Shown in pieces: positions 42,604 through 52,637 of a stretch of 64,000 nt of DNA (the first letter of the stretch is position 1; each line of letters starts with the position of its first letter). The stretch comes from Lacrimispora saccharolytica (GTDB taxonomy: Bacteria; Bacillota; Clostridia; Lachnospirales; Lachnospiraceae). A program made the position numbers and the translations under genes. The notes below the pieces were generated by a model that made no database searches, was not told the DNA's origin, and saw only the letters and a list, made by a program, of their open reading frames with translations. The stretch is from NCBI GenBank assembly GCA_021531795.1, contig JADYUL010000012.1:1-64000 (forward strand), read 5' to 3'.

Positions 42604-43764
42604 CTACCCAAAGAGTTTCGCAAGCTCTTCTTCATTTATTTTGGAACCGATAACACAGATTCGGCCTGTAACATCAGGCTTACCTGCTCTTACATTAAGT
42701 TCACCCGGAGTATAGTCAAAGTATATCCAGTCACCACCATCGGCATTCTCTACCATGCCCTTGCTTCTTAAGATTATGCCATACTTATCTTCATCTTCCA
42801 AAGCCTTGAGGATATCCTCTATCTCAGTCTTTGAGTACTTCTTTGCAGATTCATGACCCCAGCTTGTAAAGACCTCATCCGCATGATGATGGTGGTGATG
42901 ATGGTGCTCATGCTCCTCATGGTCATGATCATGGTGACAACAGCATTCACCATCGTCATGGTCATGATGGTGGTGCTCATGCTCCTCATGGTCGTGATCA
43001 TGGTGACAACAGCACTCTCCATCGTCATGGTCGTGATGGTGGTGCTCATGCTCCTCATGGTCGTGATCATGGTGACAACAGCACTCTCCATCGTCATGGT
43101 CATGATGGTGATGCTCATGCTCCTCATGCTCTCTAATCACTTCATTAAGAAGCTCCTGCTCCAGTTCCCCGGCATTTTCTATAGTCTTAAGTATTGTTTC
43201 TCCATCAAGCTCATCCCACGGAGTGGTTATTATTGTCGCCTTGGCATTGTGCTCCCTGATAAGTTCAATTGCTGTATTTAACTTATCCTCTGAGATATTG
43301 CCGGTTCTGCTTAGGATTATAGTTCCGGCATTCTCAATCTGATTATTGAAGAACTCTCCGAAGTTCTTGATATACATCTTAGCCTTGCTTGCATCAACAA
43401 CCGCAACTTGAGAATTAAGAATAACATCACCCGGAAGGTGTGCATTAACGCATGCATTCATTACATCCGACAGCTTACCGACTCCCGACGGCTCAATAAT
43501 TATTCTCTCTGGCGCATATTTGCTTACAACCTCATTAAGTGCTGTTGCGAAATCTCCGACAAGAGAACAGCAGATACAGCCTGAATTCATCTCCGTAATC
43601 TCAATTCCCGCATCCTTAAGGAAGCCCGAATCGACACCTATCTCACCGAATTCATTCTCAATCAGCACTACCTTCTGTCCCTTAAGCGCTTCGGAAAGAA
43701 GTTTCTTAATCAGAGTAGTTTTTCCGGCACCGAGAAAGCCCGATACCACATCAATTTTAGTCAT
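42604..43764 (-). CDS. CobW/COG0523 GTPase with His/Cys-rich metal-binding repeats
   Basis: A 386-residue G3E GTPase. The P-loop is SGFLGAGKTT (8-17), the metal-coordinating CxCC is Cys63-Ile-Cys65-Cys66, and an EPSG(VG) switch (IIIEPSGVGKL) is present. A His/Asp/Glu/Cys-rich insertion covers about residues 213-295. A CobW C-terminal domain follows (IILRSKGMVEN...WIYFDYTPGEL). COG0523 proteins insert or deliver metals, often zinc or cobalt. The insertion consists of three near-identical 23-residue units. The stop is 6 bp before the fusion GTPase start, so the two are probably expressed together. Confidence 0.9.
   Translation of the reverse strand: MTKIDVVSGFLGAGKTTLIKKLLSEALKGQKVVLIENEFGEIGVDSGFLKDAGIEITEMNSGCICCSLVGDFATALNEVVSKYAPERIIIEPSGVGKLSDVMNACVNAHLPGDVILNSQVAVVDASKAKMYIKNFGEFFNNQIENAGTIILSRTGNISEDKLNTAIELIREHNAKATIITTPWDELDGETILKTIENAGELEQELLNEVIREHEEHEHHHHDHDDGECCCHHDHDHEEHEHHHHDHDDGECCCHHDHDHEEHEHHHHDHDDGECCCHHDHDHEEHEHHHHHHHHADEVFTSWGHESAKKYSKTEIEDILKALEDEDKYGIILRSKGMVENADGGDWIYFDYTPGELNVRAGKPDVTGRICVIGSKINEEELAKLFG
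42907..43128 (-). repeat. 69-bp tandem repeats encoding His/Cys units in the CobW-type GTPase
   Basis: Three full units at 42907-42975, 42976-43044 and 43045-43113 and a partial fourth to 43128, differing by only a few bases. Each in-frame unit encodes EEHEHHHHDHDDGECCCHH plus DHDH, that is, a histidine cluster, a DDGE turn and three cysteines. The low divergence indicates recent duplication by slippage or unequal crossing-over, so copy number may vary among strains. Confidence 0.93.
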
Positions 43765-43782
43765 AATATCCTCCTTGTCTTA

Positions 43783-45438
43783 TCAGACATCAAAGCAAGA
43801 GCCTCCCACGAATTCTCTGGCAATTGAGTTGTTGGGAAGCGACTCGCTGGGAATTCCTAAGAAATATCCCAGGAATTTAAGCAGTCTTCTTGCTTCAAAA
43901 TATTCCGGTTCGTCAGGACTGATGCCATACAGCAACGGTTCCGCATAAACCTTCAGTGCCGCAAGTTCATACAGCAGGCACGAATTGAACATTACATCTG
44001 CTTCCTCCTGGAAGGGGAAGATGTTCTCCTCCTCGCCTCGTCTTACACTCGGCCACATCTCTATAGTTCGCTTTGCTGACGCTCCTCTGGTCCTGTAATC
44101 CCTGACCATTCTTCTAAGCAGTCTTCCGTCCGTAGTCGGAATTCTGTTATGTCCGTCTATGTTAAGCGAGGTCAGCGCGCTGATATATATTTTATATTTG
44201 CTCTTCTCAGGAAGGGCATAGCTCATCTTCTGGTTAAGTCCGTGAATCCCTTCGATCACAAGTACATCATCAGGATTCAGTTTTAGAGTATTGCCCTTAT
44301 ATTCCCTCTTACCGGTCTTGAAGTTGAAGGTAGGCATACTTACCTCCTTACCATCAAGAAGTTCAAGCATATCCTTATTGAACTGCTCTACATCCAAAGC
44401 CTCCAGACATTCGAAATTATAATCCCCGTTCTCATCTCTCGGAGTCTTCTCCCTGTCAACAAAGTAATTATCCAGTGCAATAGGATGAGGCACGAGTCCA
44501 AGCGTAGCAAGCTGAATACTTAATCTGTAGGACAGTGATGTCTTGCCTGAAGATGACGGACCCGCAATCATGATAAATTTTACGTCCTTCCTTGACGCAA
44601 TCTCTGCCGCGATCTCTCCAATCCTTCTCTCCTGTAGTGCCTCCTGAAGCAGAATCATCCTCTCCATGTCACCGCCGACAATCATGTTATTTAGGTCACC
44701 AACTGTATCAATGCTCAGCTGATTACTCCACTTTGTCGACATATCAAGCGCATTGTAGAGCTTGTCAAGCGGCTCAAACACATCTATCTTATCCGGTGTA
44801 TTCTTGTCGGGCAGAAGAAGAATAAATCCATCCTGATACGGGAAAACCTCGAAGTACTTAATATATCCCGTACTCGGAGCCATATATCCATAATAATAAT
44901 CTGAATAGTCCTCAATACTGTACACATTGACGGTAGAACTCTGTCTGTATTTGAATAATTTAACCTTATCAGTCATTCCAAGCTTATCAAATATTCTCAC
45001 AGCCTCATCAATAGGATAGTTCTTCTTTACAATCGGGATATCCTTTGCAACAATATCCCTCATTCTCTCCTCTACCGCCGATGCCAGCTCACTGTCGACC
45101 TTATAGTCGCCCTTGGCCGAGATATAGATTCCCTTGCCGATTGCGAACTCAACCTTGGCCTTACCCTTAATCGGATCGCCGATAACATCACATAAGGCTT
45201 TCACAAATATCATTGTTGCACTTCGTTCATAAGTCTTATGACCTGCAGAGTCCTTAAGCGTGATCATACTGAGTTTACAATCGCCCTCAACATTCCTGTG
45301 CAGTTCCCTTATCTTACCGTTGGCCACACACAGTATTATCGTCGAATCATAGTCAGCCTGAACATCTCTTGCTATCTGCTCAAAACTCGTACCGTAATCA
45401 TATTCATAAACCTTACCCGATATTTCAACCTTTGCCAT
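43783..45438 (-). CDS. Nucleoside (uridine) kinase with ThrS-like N-terminal domains
   Basis: A 551-residue protein. The N-terminal ~60 residues resemble a TGS domain and the next ~170 resemble the threonyl-tRNA synthetase second additional domain (SAD-like). The C-terminal kinase domain has the P-loop GPSSSGKTS (293-301), HPIALDNYFVDREKTPRDE and VLVIEGIHGLN. This fusion is common in clostridia and annotated as nucleoside kinase; the kinase would phosphorylate uridine or cytidine. The gene start overlaps trmK by 14 bp. Confidence 0.9.
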   Translation of the reverse strand: MAKVEISGKVYEYDYGTSFEQIARDVQADYDSTIILCVANGKIRELHRNVEGDCKLSMITLKDSAGHKTYERSATMIFVKALCDVIGDPIKGKAKVEFAIGKGIYISAKGDYKVDSELASAVEERMRDIVAKDIPIVKKNYPIDEAVRIFDKLGMTDKVKLFKYRQSSTVNVYSIEDYSDYYYGYMAPSTGYIKYFEVFPYQDGFILLLPDKNTPDKIDVFEPLDKLYNALDMSTKWSNQLSIDTVGDLNNMIVGGDMERMILLQEALQERRIGEIAAEIASRKDVKFIMIAGPSSSGKTSLSYRLSIQLATLGLVPHPIALDNYFVDREKTPRDENGDYNFECLEALDVEQFNKDMLELLDGKEVSMPTFNFKTGKREYKGNTLKLNPDDVLVIEGIHGLNQKMSYALPEKSKYKIYISALTSLNIDGHNRIPTTDGRLLRRMVRDYRTRGASAKRTIEMWPSVRRGEEENIFPFQEEADVMFNSCLLYELAALKVYAEPLLYGISPDEPEYFEARRLLKFLGYFLGIPSESLPNNSIAREFVGGSCFDV

Positions 45439-46123
45439 ACATCCTCCCTAACAAACTGTCTATTTCCCTGATTTCCTCTAATATACTGCCCTTCTTCTCT
45501 TCATTAACAACGGACAGGATCTGCTCATATTTGGCCCTTTTCCCCCTAAGATACTGCGGCAAAAGCGCATGCTCCTTACTTATTAGCCTGGGTCCGTACT
45601 TTTTTTCCGTACAACTCAATGTATGAGTCTTCTTATCATCATACCTTATACGCATGGCAAAATAATACTTTCCGGCATCAATGGTCATTTCCTCATCTTC
45701 AATGACAAATGAAAGCTCATCTAACCGTTCTCTGACATATTCAATATCCGACTGTACCTGCAGAACAACCGCAGGGAGCTTGAATTTTTCAAGTTGTCTT
45801 TCGATTATTCTGAGTGCAAGATGACCGCCCATTCCCGCAATAAGTATGGTATCACATTCCGGACTGCCGTCTATAAGCTCAATCGCCTCTGCCCCATCAG
45901 AGAGTCTGATCTCGATCTTATCTTCCAGCTTAGCCTTCTTTATATTACTCCTTGCAATATCAAGCGGTCCTTCATTGACATCCATTGCAATAACATAATC
46001 GGCCACTCCTTCACTTACAAGATAAATCGGTACCATTGCATGGTCGCAACCTATATCGGCAACCCGTCCGCCCGGGGGGATCAGGGTCACGTTCATAAGC
46101 ATACGTTTGCTTAATTTAGCCAT
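45425..46123 (-). CDS. trmK: tRNA (adenine(22)-N(1))-methyltransferase TrmK
   Basis: A 232-residue class I methyltransferase with SAM-binding VADIGCDHAMVPIYL, acidic YVIAMDVNEGPL and catalytic-region ILIAGMGGHLALRII. The C-terminal coiled region ends in a short helix. TrmK forms m1A22 in Gram-positive tRNAs. Its position directly after rpoD (1 bp gap) is the usual one in Firmicutes. Confidence 0.94.
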   Translation of the reverse strand: MAKLSKRMLMNVTLIPPGGRVADIGCDHAMVPIYLVSEGVADYVIAMDVNEGPLDIARSNIKKAKLEDKIEIRLSDGAEAIELIDGSPECDTILIAGMGGHLALRIIERQLEKFKLPAVVLQVQSDIEYVRERLDELSFVIEDEEMTIDAGKYYFAMRIRYDDKKTHTLSCTEKKYGPRLISKEHALLPQYLRGKRAKYEQILSVVNEEKKGSILEEIREIDSLLGRMYGKG

Positions 46124-46124
46124 A

Positions 46125-47363
46125 TTAATCCTCTAAGTAATCCCTAAGTTTTCGACTCCTTGTAGGATGACGCAATTTTCTTAAGGCCTTAGCCTCGATC
46201 TGACGGATTCTCTCTCTTGTTACGTTGAACTCTTTACCAACTTCTTCAAGAGTTCTTCCCCTTCCGTCCTCAAGACCGAATCTTAAGCTGAGCACCTTCT
46301 TCTCTCTGTCGGTAAGGGTATCGAGTACCTCCTCAAGCTGCTCTCTAAGCAGAGTATATGCAGCCGCATCCACAGGTACGGGAACATTGTCATCCTGTAT
46401 GAAATCACCAAGGTGGCTGTCCTCCTCCTCACCGATAGGTGTCTCTAAGGATACAGGCTCCTGACTAATCTTCAGAATCTCACGTACCCTTTCTACAGGC
46501 ATCTTCATCTCTTCAGCTATTTCCTCGGGGGTTGGTTCTCTTCCGAGCTCCTGAAGCAGCTGACGTGACACCCTGATAAGCTTATTGATGGTCTCAACCA
46601 TATGAACGGGAATTCTGATTGTACGCGCCTGATCAGCAATTGCTCTTGTGATAGCCTGACGTATCCACCATGTTGCATAGGTTGAGAATTTGAAGCCCTT
46701 CCTATAGTCGAACTTCTCAACAGCCTTAATAAGGCCTAAGTTTCCCTCCTGAATAAGGTCAAGGAAAAGCATTCCTCTTCCCACATATCTCTTGGCAATG
46801 GATACAACAAGTCTGAGGTTAGCCTCTGCAAGTTTCTTCTTAGCCTCCTCATCACCCTGCTCCATTCTGAGTGCCAGTTCGATTTCCTCCTCTGCACTGA
46901 GAAGCGGCACCTTACCAATCTCCTTGAGATACATTCTGACCGGGTCCTCAATGCTGACTCCTTCGGGAACAGACAAATCGATATTCTCAACATCAACCTC
47001 GTCCTCTTCAGTGAGTACGATATCATCCTCATCTATGAGGTCGTCAGTATCTACATCAAGATCAGAGCCGACAAAGTCTTTCTTGACCACATCAATACCA
47101 CTGTCCTCTAACATATCAAGAACCTTATCGAACTGCTCATCCTCAAGCGGAATATCCTGGAATACATCCTGAACATCCTTGTATTCAAGCTCGTTCTTCT
47201 TGCTCTTGGCCAGTGCCTGGAGCTCCTTGATTTTCTCCTGGAATTTCTCGATATCCATCTCGTACGAGTCATCCGTATATTCATCCGAAATCTCGAGATT
47301 GTCCATTATCTCCTCAACAAAATCATTCTTTACTTCTTCTTTTTTCTTAGTTGTTCTCGCCAT
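46125..47363 (-). CDS. rpoD: Housekeeping RNA polymerase sigma factor RpoD (SigA)
   Basis: A 412-residue sigma-70 protein. A Lys/Glu/Asp-rich N-terminus (region 1.1-like, about residues 1-135) precedes region 1.2 ([20 protein letters not shown]). Region 2 ([20 protein letters not shown]) and region 3 follow. Region 4 contains [17 protein letters not shown] and the helix-turn-helix [20 protein letters not shown]. It lies 13 bp after dnaG in the conserved macromolecular synthesis operon. Confidence 0.98.
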   Translation of the reverse strand: MARTTKKKEEVKNDFVEEIMDNLEISDEYTDDSYEMDIEKFQEKIKELQALAKSKKNELEYKDVQDVFQDIPLEDEQFDKVLDMLEDSGIDVVKKDFVGSDLDVDTDDLIDEDDIVLTEEDEVDVENIDLSVPEGVSIEDPVRMYLKEIGKVPLLSAEEEIELALRMEQGDEEAKKKLAEANLRLVVSIAKRYVGRGMLFLDLIQEGNLGLIKAVEKFDYRKGFKFSTYATWWIRQAITRAIADQARTIRIPVHMVETINKLIRVSRQLLQELGREPTPEEIAEEMKMPVERVREILKISQEPVSLETPIGEEEDSHLGDFIQDDNVPVPVDAAAYTLLREQLEEVLDTLTDREKKVLSLRFGLEDGRGRTLEEVGKEFNVTRERIRQIEAKALRKLRHPTRSRKLRDYLED

Positions 47364-47376
47364 CTTAACTCCTCAT

Positions 47377-49167
47377 CTAGAGACTAAAGTTAGTCCTTCG
47401 CAATTTTTCCAGTAATTTCTTACCCTCTATAACCTGATTTAAGGCCTCCACATCCGAACCCAGTCTGGAACTGTAATAGTCGTAGCTGTTCTCCTTAACC
47501 TTTAGGACAATGTCTTTGAGCGTATGTGCTCTCTCAGCGGCGCTTCCTTCTATTATATTTCCGTTCAGGTCCAAAAGTCTGGTGTTAAATATCGCTGCAA
47601 CCTTGCGCTGGTCATCCTCGCTTATAAACTTGGATATAATGTCAGCGGGCTTGAGTTTGCCTTCATCAAGGTCCTTAAACAAAAGCATAGCAACCTCGCG
47701 GTAGACCTCATCAGTAAAATCCTTGTAGGATATGTATTCCTTAACAAGTCTGTATATGTCCGGCTCCTCACTTATCCAGGTGATAAGAAGCCTCTGAGTC
47801 TTATTTATTCCCTCATTCGGATCAGACTTATCCGCCGTGCCGCTTTTTAGAACGATACGCTGCCTGGTTGCCAGTCCGGTCTCCTGAACTATTTTCCCGG
47901 TGAGCTTGCGTAGTGCTTCCGCAAGGATTCCGTATTCAACGCTTACCGCTTCCAGATAATTGTTGCGCTCAACGTCATCGCTGAATCGACACAGCATTCT
48001 TGCTATCTCGGTGTGGAATCTGGTCTTGTCTTCGGGGTCCGACAGATCAAACTGTTTAGCCAGATTGTCTATCTCGAAATAAAAGCTGTTGCGTGCATTC
48101 TTTATTCTCTCCTCAAGCGCCTCCGGTCCCAGGTTCTTAATGAACTCATCCGGGTCCTTATATGGCTTGAGATTCAGTACCCTTGCACTGATTCCGACCT
48201 CGCGGAGTATTCCTATTGCTCTTAACGCTGCCTTTACACCCGCTCCGTCACTGTCATAGGACAGAATCACATTGTCGGTGAAGCGCTTCAATATACTTGC
48301 CTGTCCGGATGTAAATGCCGTTCCAAGGCTTGCCACGGTTTCATTAAAGCCGGCCTGATGCATGCTTATTACATCCATGTATCCTTCACAGAGAATTATT
48401 CTGCCCTTCTTGGAACTTCTTGCGAAATTAAGACCAAACAGGTTGCGACTCTTATCAAAGATTATCGTCTCGGGACTGTTGAGATATTTAGGTTCACCGT
48501 CGCCCATTACTCGTCCGCCGAAGCCTATTACTCTGTGATTAATATCCCAGATTGGGAACATGACCCTATTCCAGAATTTATCATGAAGGCCACGCTTCTC
48601 ATCATGGGAAGCAAGCCCCGCCTTGATTATGTCTTCATCACGGTAATTCTTACTTCTCAAATACTTTACCAGGTCATCTGAGAAGATGTCTGAATAACCC
48701 ATCCCCCAGTTCTTTAATGTATCGTCACTTAAGCCTCTGTTCTTGAGATATTCATATCCCCGTTTGCCGCGTTCGCTACGAAGCAGATAATAGAAATACT
48801 TCGCTGCCTCTTTATTAACCTCAAGCAGTCTTGCTTTCTCCCCCGCCTGCTTCTTCATCTCCTCAGACATCTCTATCTCTGGGAGGGATACATTCACTCT
48901 GTCGGCCAGAATCTTAACTGCCTCGGGGAAGGTGGCATTCTCATAATTCATGATGAATGAATATACATTGCCTCCCGCTCCGCAGCCAAAGCAATAATAC
49001 ATCTGCTTACCCGGAGTCACCGAAAAGGATGGTGTCTTCTCATTGTGGAAGGGGCACAGACCGAAGTAGGTATTGCCCTTCTTGGTAAGATGCACATAGG
49101 AACCGACTACATCTACTATATCGTTTTTATCTCTGACTTCTTCTACAAGTTCATCGGGATAATACAT
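47377..49167 (-). CDS. dnaG: DNA primase
   Basis: A 596-residue primase with an N-terminal CHC2 zinc finger (Cys38, His41, Cys59, Cys62 in LCPFHNEKTPSFSVTPGKQ...CFGCGAGG). The catalytic core has the RNA-polymerase motif region and TOPRIM segment (IILCEGYMDVISMHQAG, LSYDSDGAGVKAALRAI). The C-terminal helicase-interaction domain is present. It makes RNA primers at the replication fork. It is 9 bp downstream of the dGTPase gene. Confidence 0.98.
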   Translation of the reverse strand: MYYPDELVEEVRDKNDIVDVVGSYVHLTKKGNTYFGLCPFHNEKTPSFSVTPGKQMYYCFGCGAGGNVYSFIMNYENATFPEAVKILADRVNVSLPEIEMSEEMKKQAGEKARLLEVNKEAAKYFYYLLRSERGKRGYEYLKNRGLSDDTLKNWGMGYSDIFSDDLVKYLRSKNYRDEDIIKAGLASHDEKRGLHDKFWNRVMFPIWDINHRVIGFGGRVMGDGEPKYLNSPETIIFDKSRNLFGLNFARSSKKGRIILCEGYMDVISMHQAGFNETVASLGTAFTSGQASILKRFTDNVILSYDSDGAGVKAALRAIGILREVGISARVLNLKPYKDPDEFIKNLGPEALEERIKNARNSFYFEIDNLAKQFDLSDPEDKTRFHTEIARMLCRFSDDVERNNYLEAVSVEYGILAEALRKLTGKIVQETGLATRQRIVLKSGTADKSDPNEGINKTQRLLITWISEEPDIYRLVKEYISYKDFTDEVYREVAMLLFKDLDEGKLKPADIISKFISEDDQRKVAAIFNTRLLDLNGNIIEGSAAERAHTLKDIVLKVKENSYDYYSSRLGSDVEALNQVIEGKKLLEKLRRTNFSL

Positions 49168-49176
49168 TTCTTCTCC

Positions 49177-50193
49177 TTAATACCTGGCTGTCGGCCATGA
49201 TTTAGGAATAAACAGCTCCTCATAAAGTGCTATGGCATATCTGTCGGTCATGCTTGCGACATAGTCACAGGCAACCCTGTCCCTGCTCTCTCCCATATTG
49301 ATCATCTGAAGATATTCCTTGGGTAAGCGGTCCAAATGCTTCAGATAATACTCATACAGTGTCTTCATCAGAGACTCTGCCTTACGTTCTTCACTCTTAA
49401 CGTCGGGATTCATATAAACTCTTTCAAACATGAATTCCCTTAGTTCCTTCATAGCCTTCCATACCTCATCAGACATCAGTATGTCATTCCTGCCGCCTGA
49501 GAAGGTAACGGTATCATGAATAAAGTGATCCAACCTCTCTCCGGTGGTATATCCGATAACCTCTCTTATGGAAATCGGAACATCATCCTCAGTAAGAATA
49601 CCGCCTCTTATCGCATCATCCATATCATGGTGAATATAAGCTATCTTATCGGAGAGTCTGACAATCTTGCCCTCTAAGGTAAAGGGGCTTCCGCTTGTCT
49701 GATGATTCAGAATACCGTCTCTTACCTCCATTGTAAGATTAAGTCCCAGACCATCCTTCTCAAGAACATCTACCATCCTAAGACTCTGCTTACTATGATC
49801 AAAGCCCAGGGGACATATCTCATCAAGTGCCCTCTCACCGGCATGACCAAAGGGCGTATGTCCAAGGTCATGTCCAAGTGCTATAGCCTCAACCAGATCT
49901 TCATTAAGCCTCAATGCCTTGGCAATGGTTCTTGCATTCTGGCTGACCTCCAGAGTATGTGTAAGTCTTGTTCTGTAATGGTCTCCTTCGGGAGTTAAGA
50001 ATACCTGAGTCTTGTCTTTGAGTCTTCTGAAGCTCTTGCTGTGAAGTATTCTGTCCCTGTCTCTCTGGAATACGGGTCTGATATCACACTGTGGCTCCTC
50101 CTTCAGTCTTCCCTTGGAATTCATACTGAGTGTTGCATATTCACTAAGGGATTCCTTCTCCCACAGTTCTAAGCTCTCTCTTATTGTACTCAT
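49177..50193 (-). CDS. dgt: Deoxyguanosinetriphosphate triphosphohydrolase-like HD protein
   Basis: A 338-residue HD-superfamily phosphohydrolase. The N-terminal DIRPVFQRDRDRILHSKSFRRL precedes the metal-binding HDLGHTPFGHAGE and SDKIAYIHHDMDDAI. These are diagnostic for the dGTPase type 2 family, which removes triphosphate from dNTPs and so tunes precursor pools. It is the first gene of dgt-dnaG-rpoD-trmK-nucleoside kinase-GTPase-GTPase-rnpB. No strong promoter was found in the 75 bp upstream. Confidence 0.92.
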   Translation of the reverse strand: MSTIRESLELWEKESLSEYATLSMNSKGRLKEEPQCDIRPVFQRDRDRILHSKSFRRLKDKTQVFLTPEGDHYRTRLTHTLEVSQNARTIAKALRLNEDLVEAIALGHDLGHTPFGHAGERALDEICPLGFDHSKQSLRMVDVLEKDGLGLNLTMEVRDGILNHQTSGSPFTLEGKIVRLSDKIAYIHHDMDDAIRGGILTEDDVPISIREVIGYTTGERLDHFIHDTVTFSGGRNDILMSDEVWKAMKELREFMFERVYMNPDVKSEERKAESLMKTLYEYYLKHLDRLPKEYLQMINMGESRDRVACDYVASMTDRYAIALYEELFIPKSWPTARY

Positions 50194-50269
50194 GTTTCAT
50201 TTCCTCAATAGGTATAAAAAGCTACATTAGATATATACTAAGTGCCTTGCGTTTTTCCTTTTTTTAATC

Positions 50270-50303
50270 AAAAAACATCCCGGGTGGGAGGACCCGGGAT
50301 GTT
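50270..50303 (-). terminator. Terminator of the arabinose operon
   Basis: Perfect 11-bp GC-rich arms AACATCCCGGG (50274-50284) and CCCGGGATGTT (50293-50303), loop of 8 nt, then a T run on the minus strand. It lies 22 bp past the araD stop. Confidence 0.95.
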
Positions 50304-50324
50304 ATGAAAAAAAAGAAAATAAAT

Positions 50325-51020
50325 TTAATTCTGACCGTAATAAGCATTCGCGCCATGCTTACGGTAATAATGCTTATCCATAAGTTCAGAGGGTGCGGGC
50401 TTAACATCGGGATTGATAAGTTCAGTCCTGAAAGCCATCTTGGCAACCTCTTCAACAACTACGGCATTGTGAACAGCCTCATGTGCGTCCTTGCCCCAAG
50501 TGAATACTCCGTGGTTCTTGCACAGTACACCGGGAACGGCAACTACATCTCTGCTGTTCTCCTTGAAATCACTCACAATTAGTTTGCCTGTGTTGGTCTC
50601 ATAGGCATCCTCGATTTCATCCTTGGTAAGACATCTTACACAGGGGACGTCTCCGTAGATATAGTCAGCATGCGTTGTGCCGTAGCAGGGAATGCTTCTT
50701 CCTGCCTGAGCCCAGCTTGTGGCATATGAGCTGTGTGTATGAACCACTCCTCCAAGCTCCGGGAATGCCTTGTATAATTCAAGATGAGTAGCCGTATCTG
50801 ATGACGGACGGTACTTACCCTCTACTACATTGCCTTCAAGGTCAACAACAACCATATCCTCCGGCTTAAGTTCATCATATTCAACTCCGCTCGGCTTAAT
50901 AACGAACAGACCGGATTCCCTGTCTATTCCACTGACATTGCCCCAGGTGAATGTAATAAGCTCATACTTTGGCAGAAGCATATTGGCTTCATATACCTTC
51001 TGTTTTAACTCTTCTAACAT
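50325..51020 (-). CDS. araD: L-ribulose-5-phosphate 4-epimerase
   Basis: A 231-residue class II aldolase-family protein. Motifs include [22 protein letters not shown] (phosphate and sugar site), the zinc-binding [20 protein letters not shown], and [15 protein letters not shown]. It converts L-ribulose-5-phosphate to D-xylulose-5-phosphate, delivering arabinose carbon to the pentose phosphate pathway. It is the last gene of the araA-kinase-araD run, 22 bp after the kinase. Confidence 0.95.
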   Translation of the reverse strand: MLEELKQKVYEANMLLPKYELITFTWGNVSGIDRESGLFVIKPSGVEYDELKPEDMVVVDLEGNVVEGKYRPSSDTATHLELYKAFPELGGVVHTHSSYATSWAQAGRSIPCYGTTHADYIYGDVPCVRCLTKDEIEDAYETNTGKLIVSDFKENSRDVVAVPGVLCKNHGVFTWGKDAHEAVHNAVVVEEVAKMAFRTELINPDVKPAPSELMDKHYYRKHGANAYYGQN

Positions 51021-51042
51021 AATTTGTCTCCTAAAATACTCC

Positions 51043-52635
51043 TTAGTAAAGACAGTCTACTGCTGCCTTCTCTATAGCCAGTCCCTTCTTGTACTGCTCA
51101 AGGAAAGCCTCGTAGCCGGCAACCTCGGAAGCATCTGCCTCAATCACTGTTCCCTTATTTCCTGCAAAGATAACATTGCCCAGATAATCAGATAAGCTCA
51201 TATCAGCTTCCTTATTGACCATATACGCTGCAAGAACGGCAATACCCCAGGCTCCGCCTTCTCCGGCTGTCTCCATAACGGCAATCGGAGCATTGGTTGC
51301 TGCTGCTGCGAAGAGCTGTCCCACGCCCTTAGTCTTGAAGTAACCTCCGTGACCATAGAGTGTATCTACCTTAACCTTCTCCTCCTTAAGCATGATATCC
51401 AAACCAACCTCAAGTGTTGCGAAGGCTGAATACAGATGCATACGCATAACATTGGCAAGATTGAATTTGTCATCTGCTTTGCGCACAAAGAGAGGTGTTC
51501 CGAGATCAAAGCCTGTCACAGGCTCACCGGATACATAATTATAAGACAGCAGACCTCCACAGTCCTTGTCACCCTCCAGTGCAACCGAATAAAGCTTGGT
51601 GTAGAGTTCATTCATATCCACATCATGTCCCATGAGAAGAGAATACTCCTTGAACATGTTAACCCATGCATTGATCTCTGATGTACAGTTATTGCAGTGA
51701 ACCATACCAACCAAGGCACCGTCAGGTGTTGTAACAAGGTCAATCTCAGGATAAACCTTGCTAAGCTCCTTCTCAAGTACAACCATGGCAAAGATTGAAG
51801 TACCTGCAGAGATATTACCGGTTCTAACTCCAACACTGTTGGTTGCAACCATACCTGTTCCGGCATCACCTTCGGGAGGACAAATCTTTATTCCCGCTTT
51901 AAGTTCTCCGCTTGGATCCAGGAGCAGTGCACCCTCAGCATTAAGGCTTCCCGCATCCTCACCGGCAGTCAGTACCTCGGGCAGTATATCCTCAAGTTTC
52001 CAGCTAATACCCTTATCAGCAACCAGCTTATCAAACTTCTCTACCATGCTCTGATCATAATTGCCTGTATCAATATCAATGGGGAACATACCTGATGCAT
52101 CACCCACACCCAGAACCTTACGTCCTGTAAGTTTCCAGTGTACGTAGCCGGCAAGTGTTGTGAAGAAGGCTACCTTATTCACATGTACTTCTCTGTTAAG
52201 CACAGCCTGATAGAGATGTGCAATACTCCATCTCTGAGGAATGTTATAATTTAATATCTCCGTAAGCTCCTTGCTTGCTTCACCGGTAATGGTGTTCCTC
52301 CATGTTCTGAACGGAACCAGCAGTTCATCACTTTCATCAAATGCGAGATATCCGTGCATCATTGCCGAGAAGCCCATAGCCTTAAAGCATGTAAGCTTTA
52401 CTCCGTATTTGTCGTTAACGTCCTTCTTAAGGTCAGCATACGCCGACTGAAGTCCGCCCCAGATATCGTCAAGTGTATATGTCCAGATACCGTTATCCAG
52501 TCTGTTCTCCCAACCATGAGAGCCGCCTGCCAGTACCTCACCCGAATCATTCACAAGCACTGCCTTAATTCTGGTAGAACCGAATTCGATTCCGAGTATT
52601 CCCTTGCCCTGTTCAAGTAAAGTCTTAGTATCCAT
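51043..52635 (-). CDS. FGGY-family carbohydrate kinase, probable ribulokinase
   Basis: A 530-residue ASKHA sugar kinase with the phosphate-1 motif [18 protein letters not shown] at the N-terminus, the catalytic-region [18 protein letters not shown], and the C-terminal adenosine-binding [15 protein letters not shown]. The neighbours araA (2 bp upstream) and araD (22 bp downstream) require a ribulokinase, so L-ribulose is the likely substrate. The N-terminal motifs are not those of classical AraB (about 560 residues) and resemble xylulokinase-like FGGY proteins. The assignment rests on context. Confidence 0.82.
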   Translation of the reverse strand: MDTKTLLEQGKGILGIEFGSTRIKAVLVNDSGEVLAGGSHGWENRLDNGIWTYTLDDIWGGLQSAYADLKKDVNDKYGVKLTCFKAMGFSAMMHGYLAFDESDELLVPFRTWRNTITGEASKELTEILNYNIPQRWSIAHLYQAVLNREVHVNKVAFFTTLAGYVHWKLTGRKVLGVGDASGMFPIDIDTGNYDQSMVEKFDKLVADKGISWKLEDILPEVLTAGEDAGSLNAEGALLLDPSGELKAGIKICPPEGDAGTGMVATNSVGVRTGNISAGTSIFAMVVLEKELSKVYPEIDLVTTPDGALVGMVHCNNCTSEINAWVNMFKEYSLLMGHDVDMNELYTKLYSVALEGDKDCGGLLSYNYVSGEPVTGFDLGTPLFVRKADDKFNLANVMRMHLYSAFATLEVGLDIMLKEEKVKVDTLYGHGGYFKTKGVGQLFAAAATNAPIAVMETAGEGGAWGIAVLAAYMVNKEADMSLSDYLGNVIFAGNKGTVIEADASEVAGYEAFLEQYKKGLAIEKAAVDCLY

Positions 52636-52637
52636 TA

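Noticed and set aside
42907-43128. Possible CRISPR array
   Set aside because: The units are directly adjacent without spacers and are in frame within a GTPase gene.
42819-43281. Repetitive Met/Thr/Val-rich open frames on both strands over the His/Cys repeat
   Set aside because: Out-of-frame readings of the 69-bp repeats; only the CobW frame has family motifs and a coherent start and stop.
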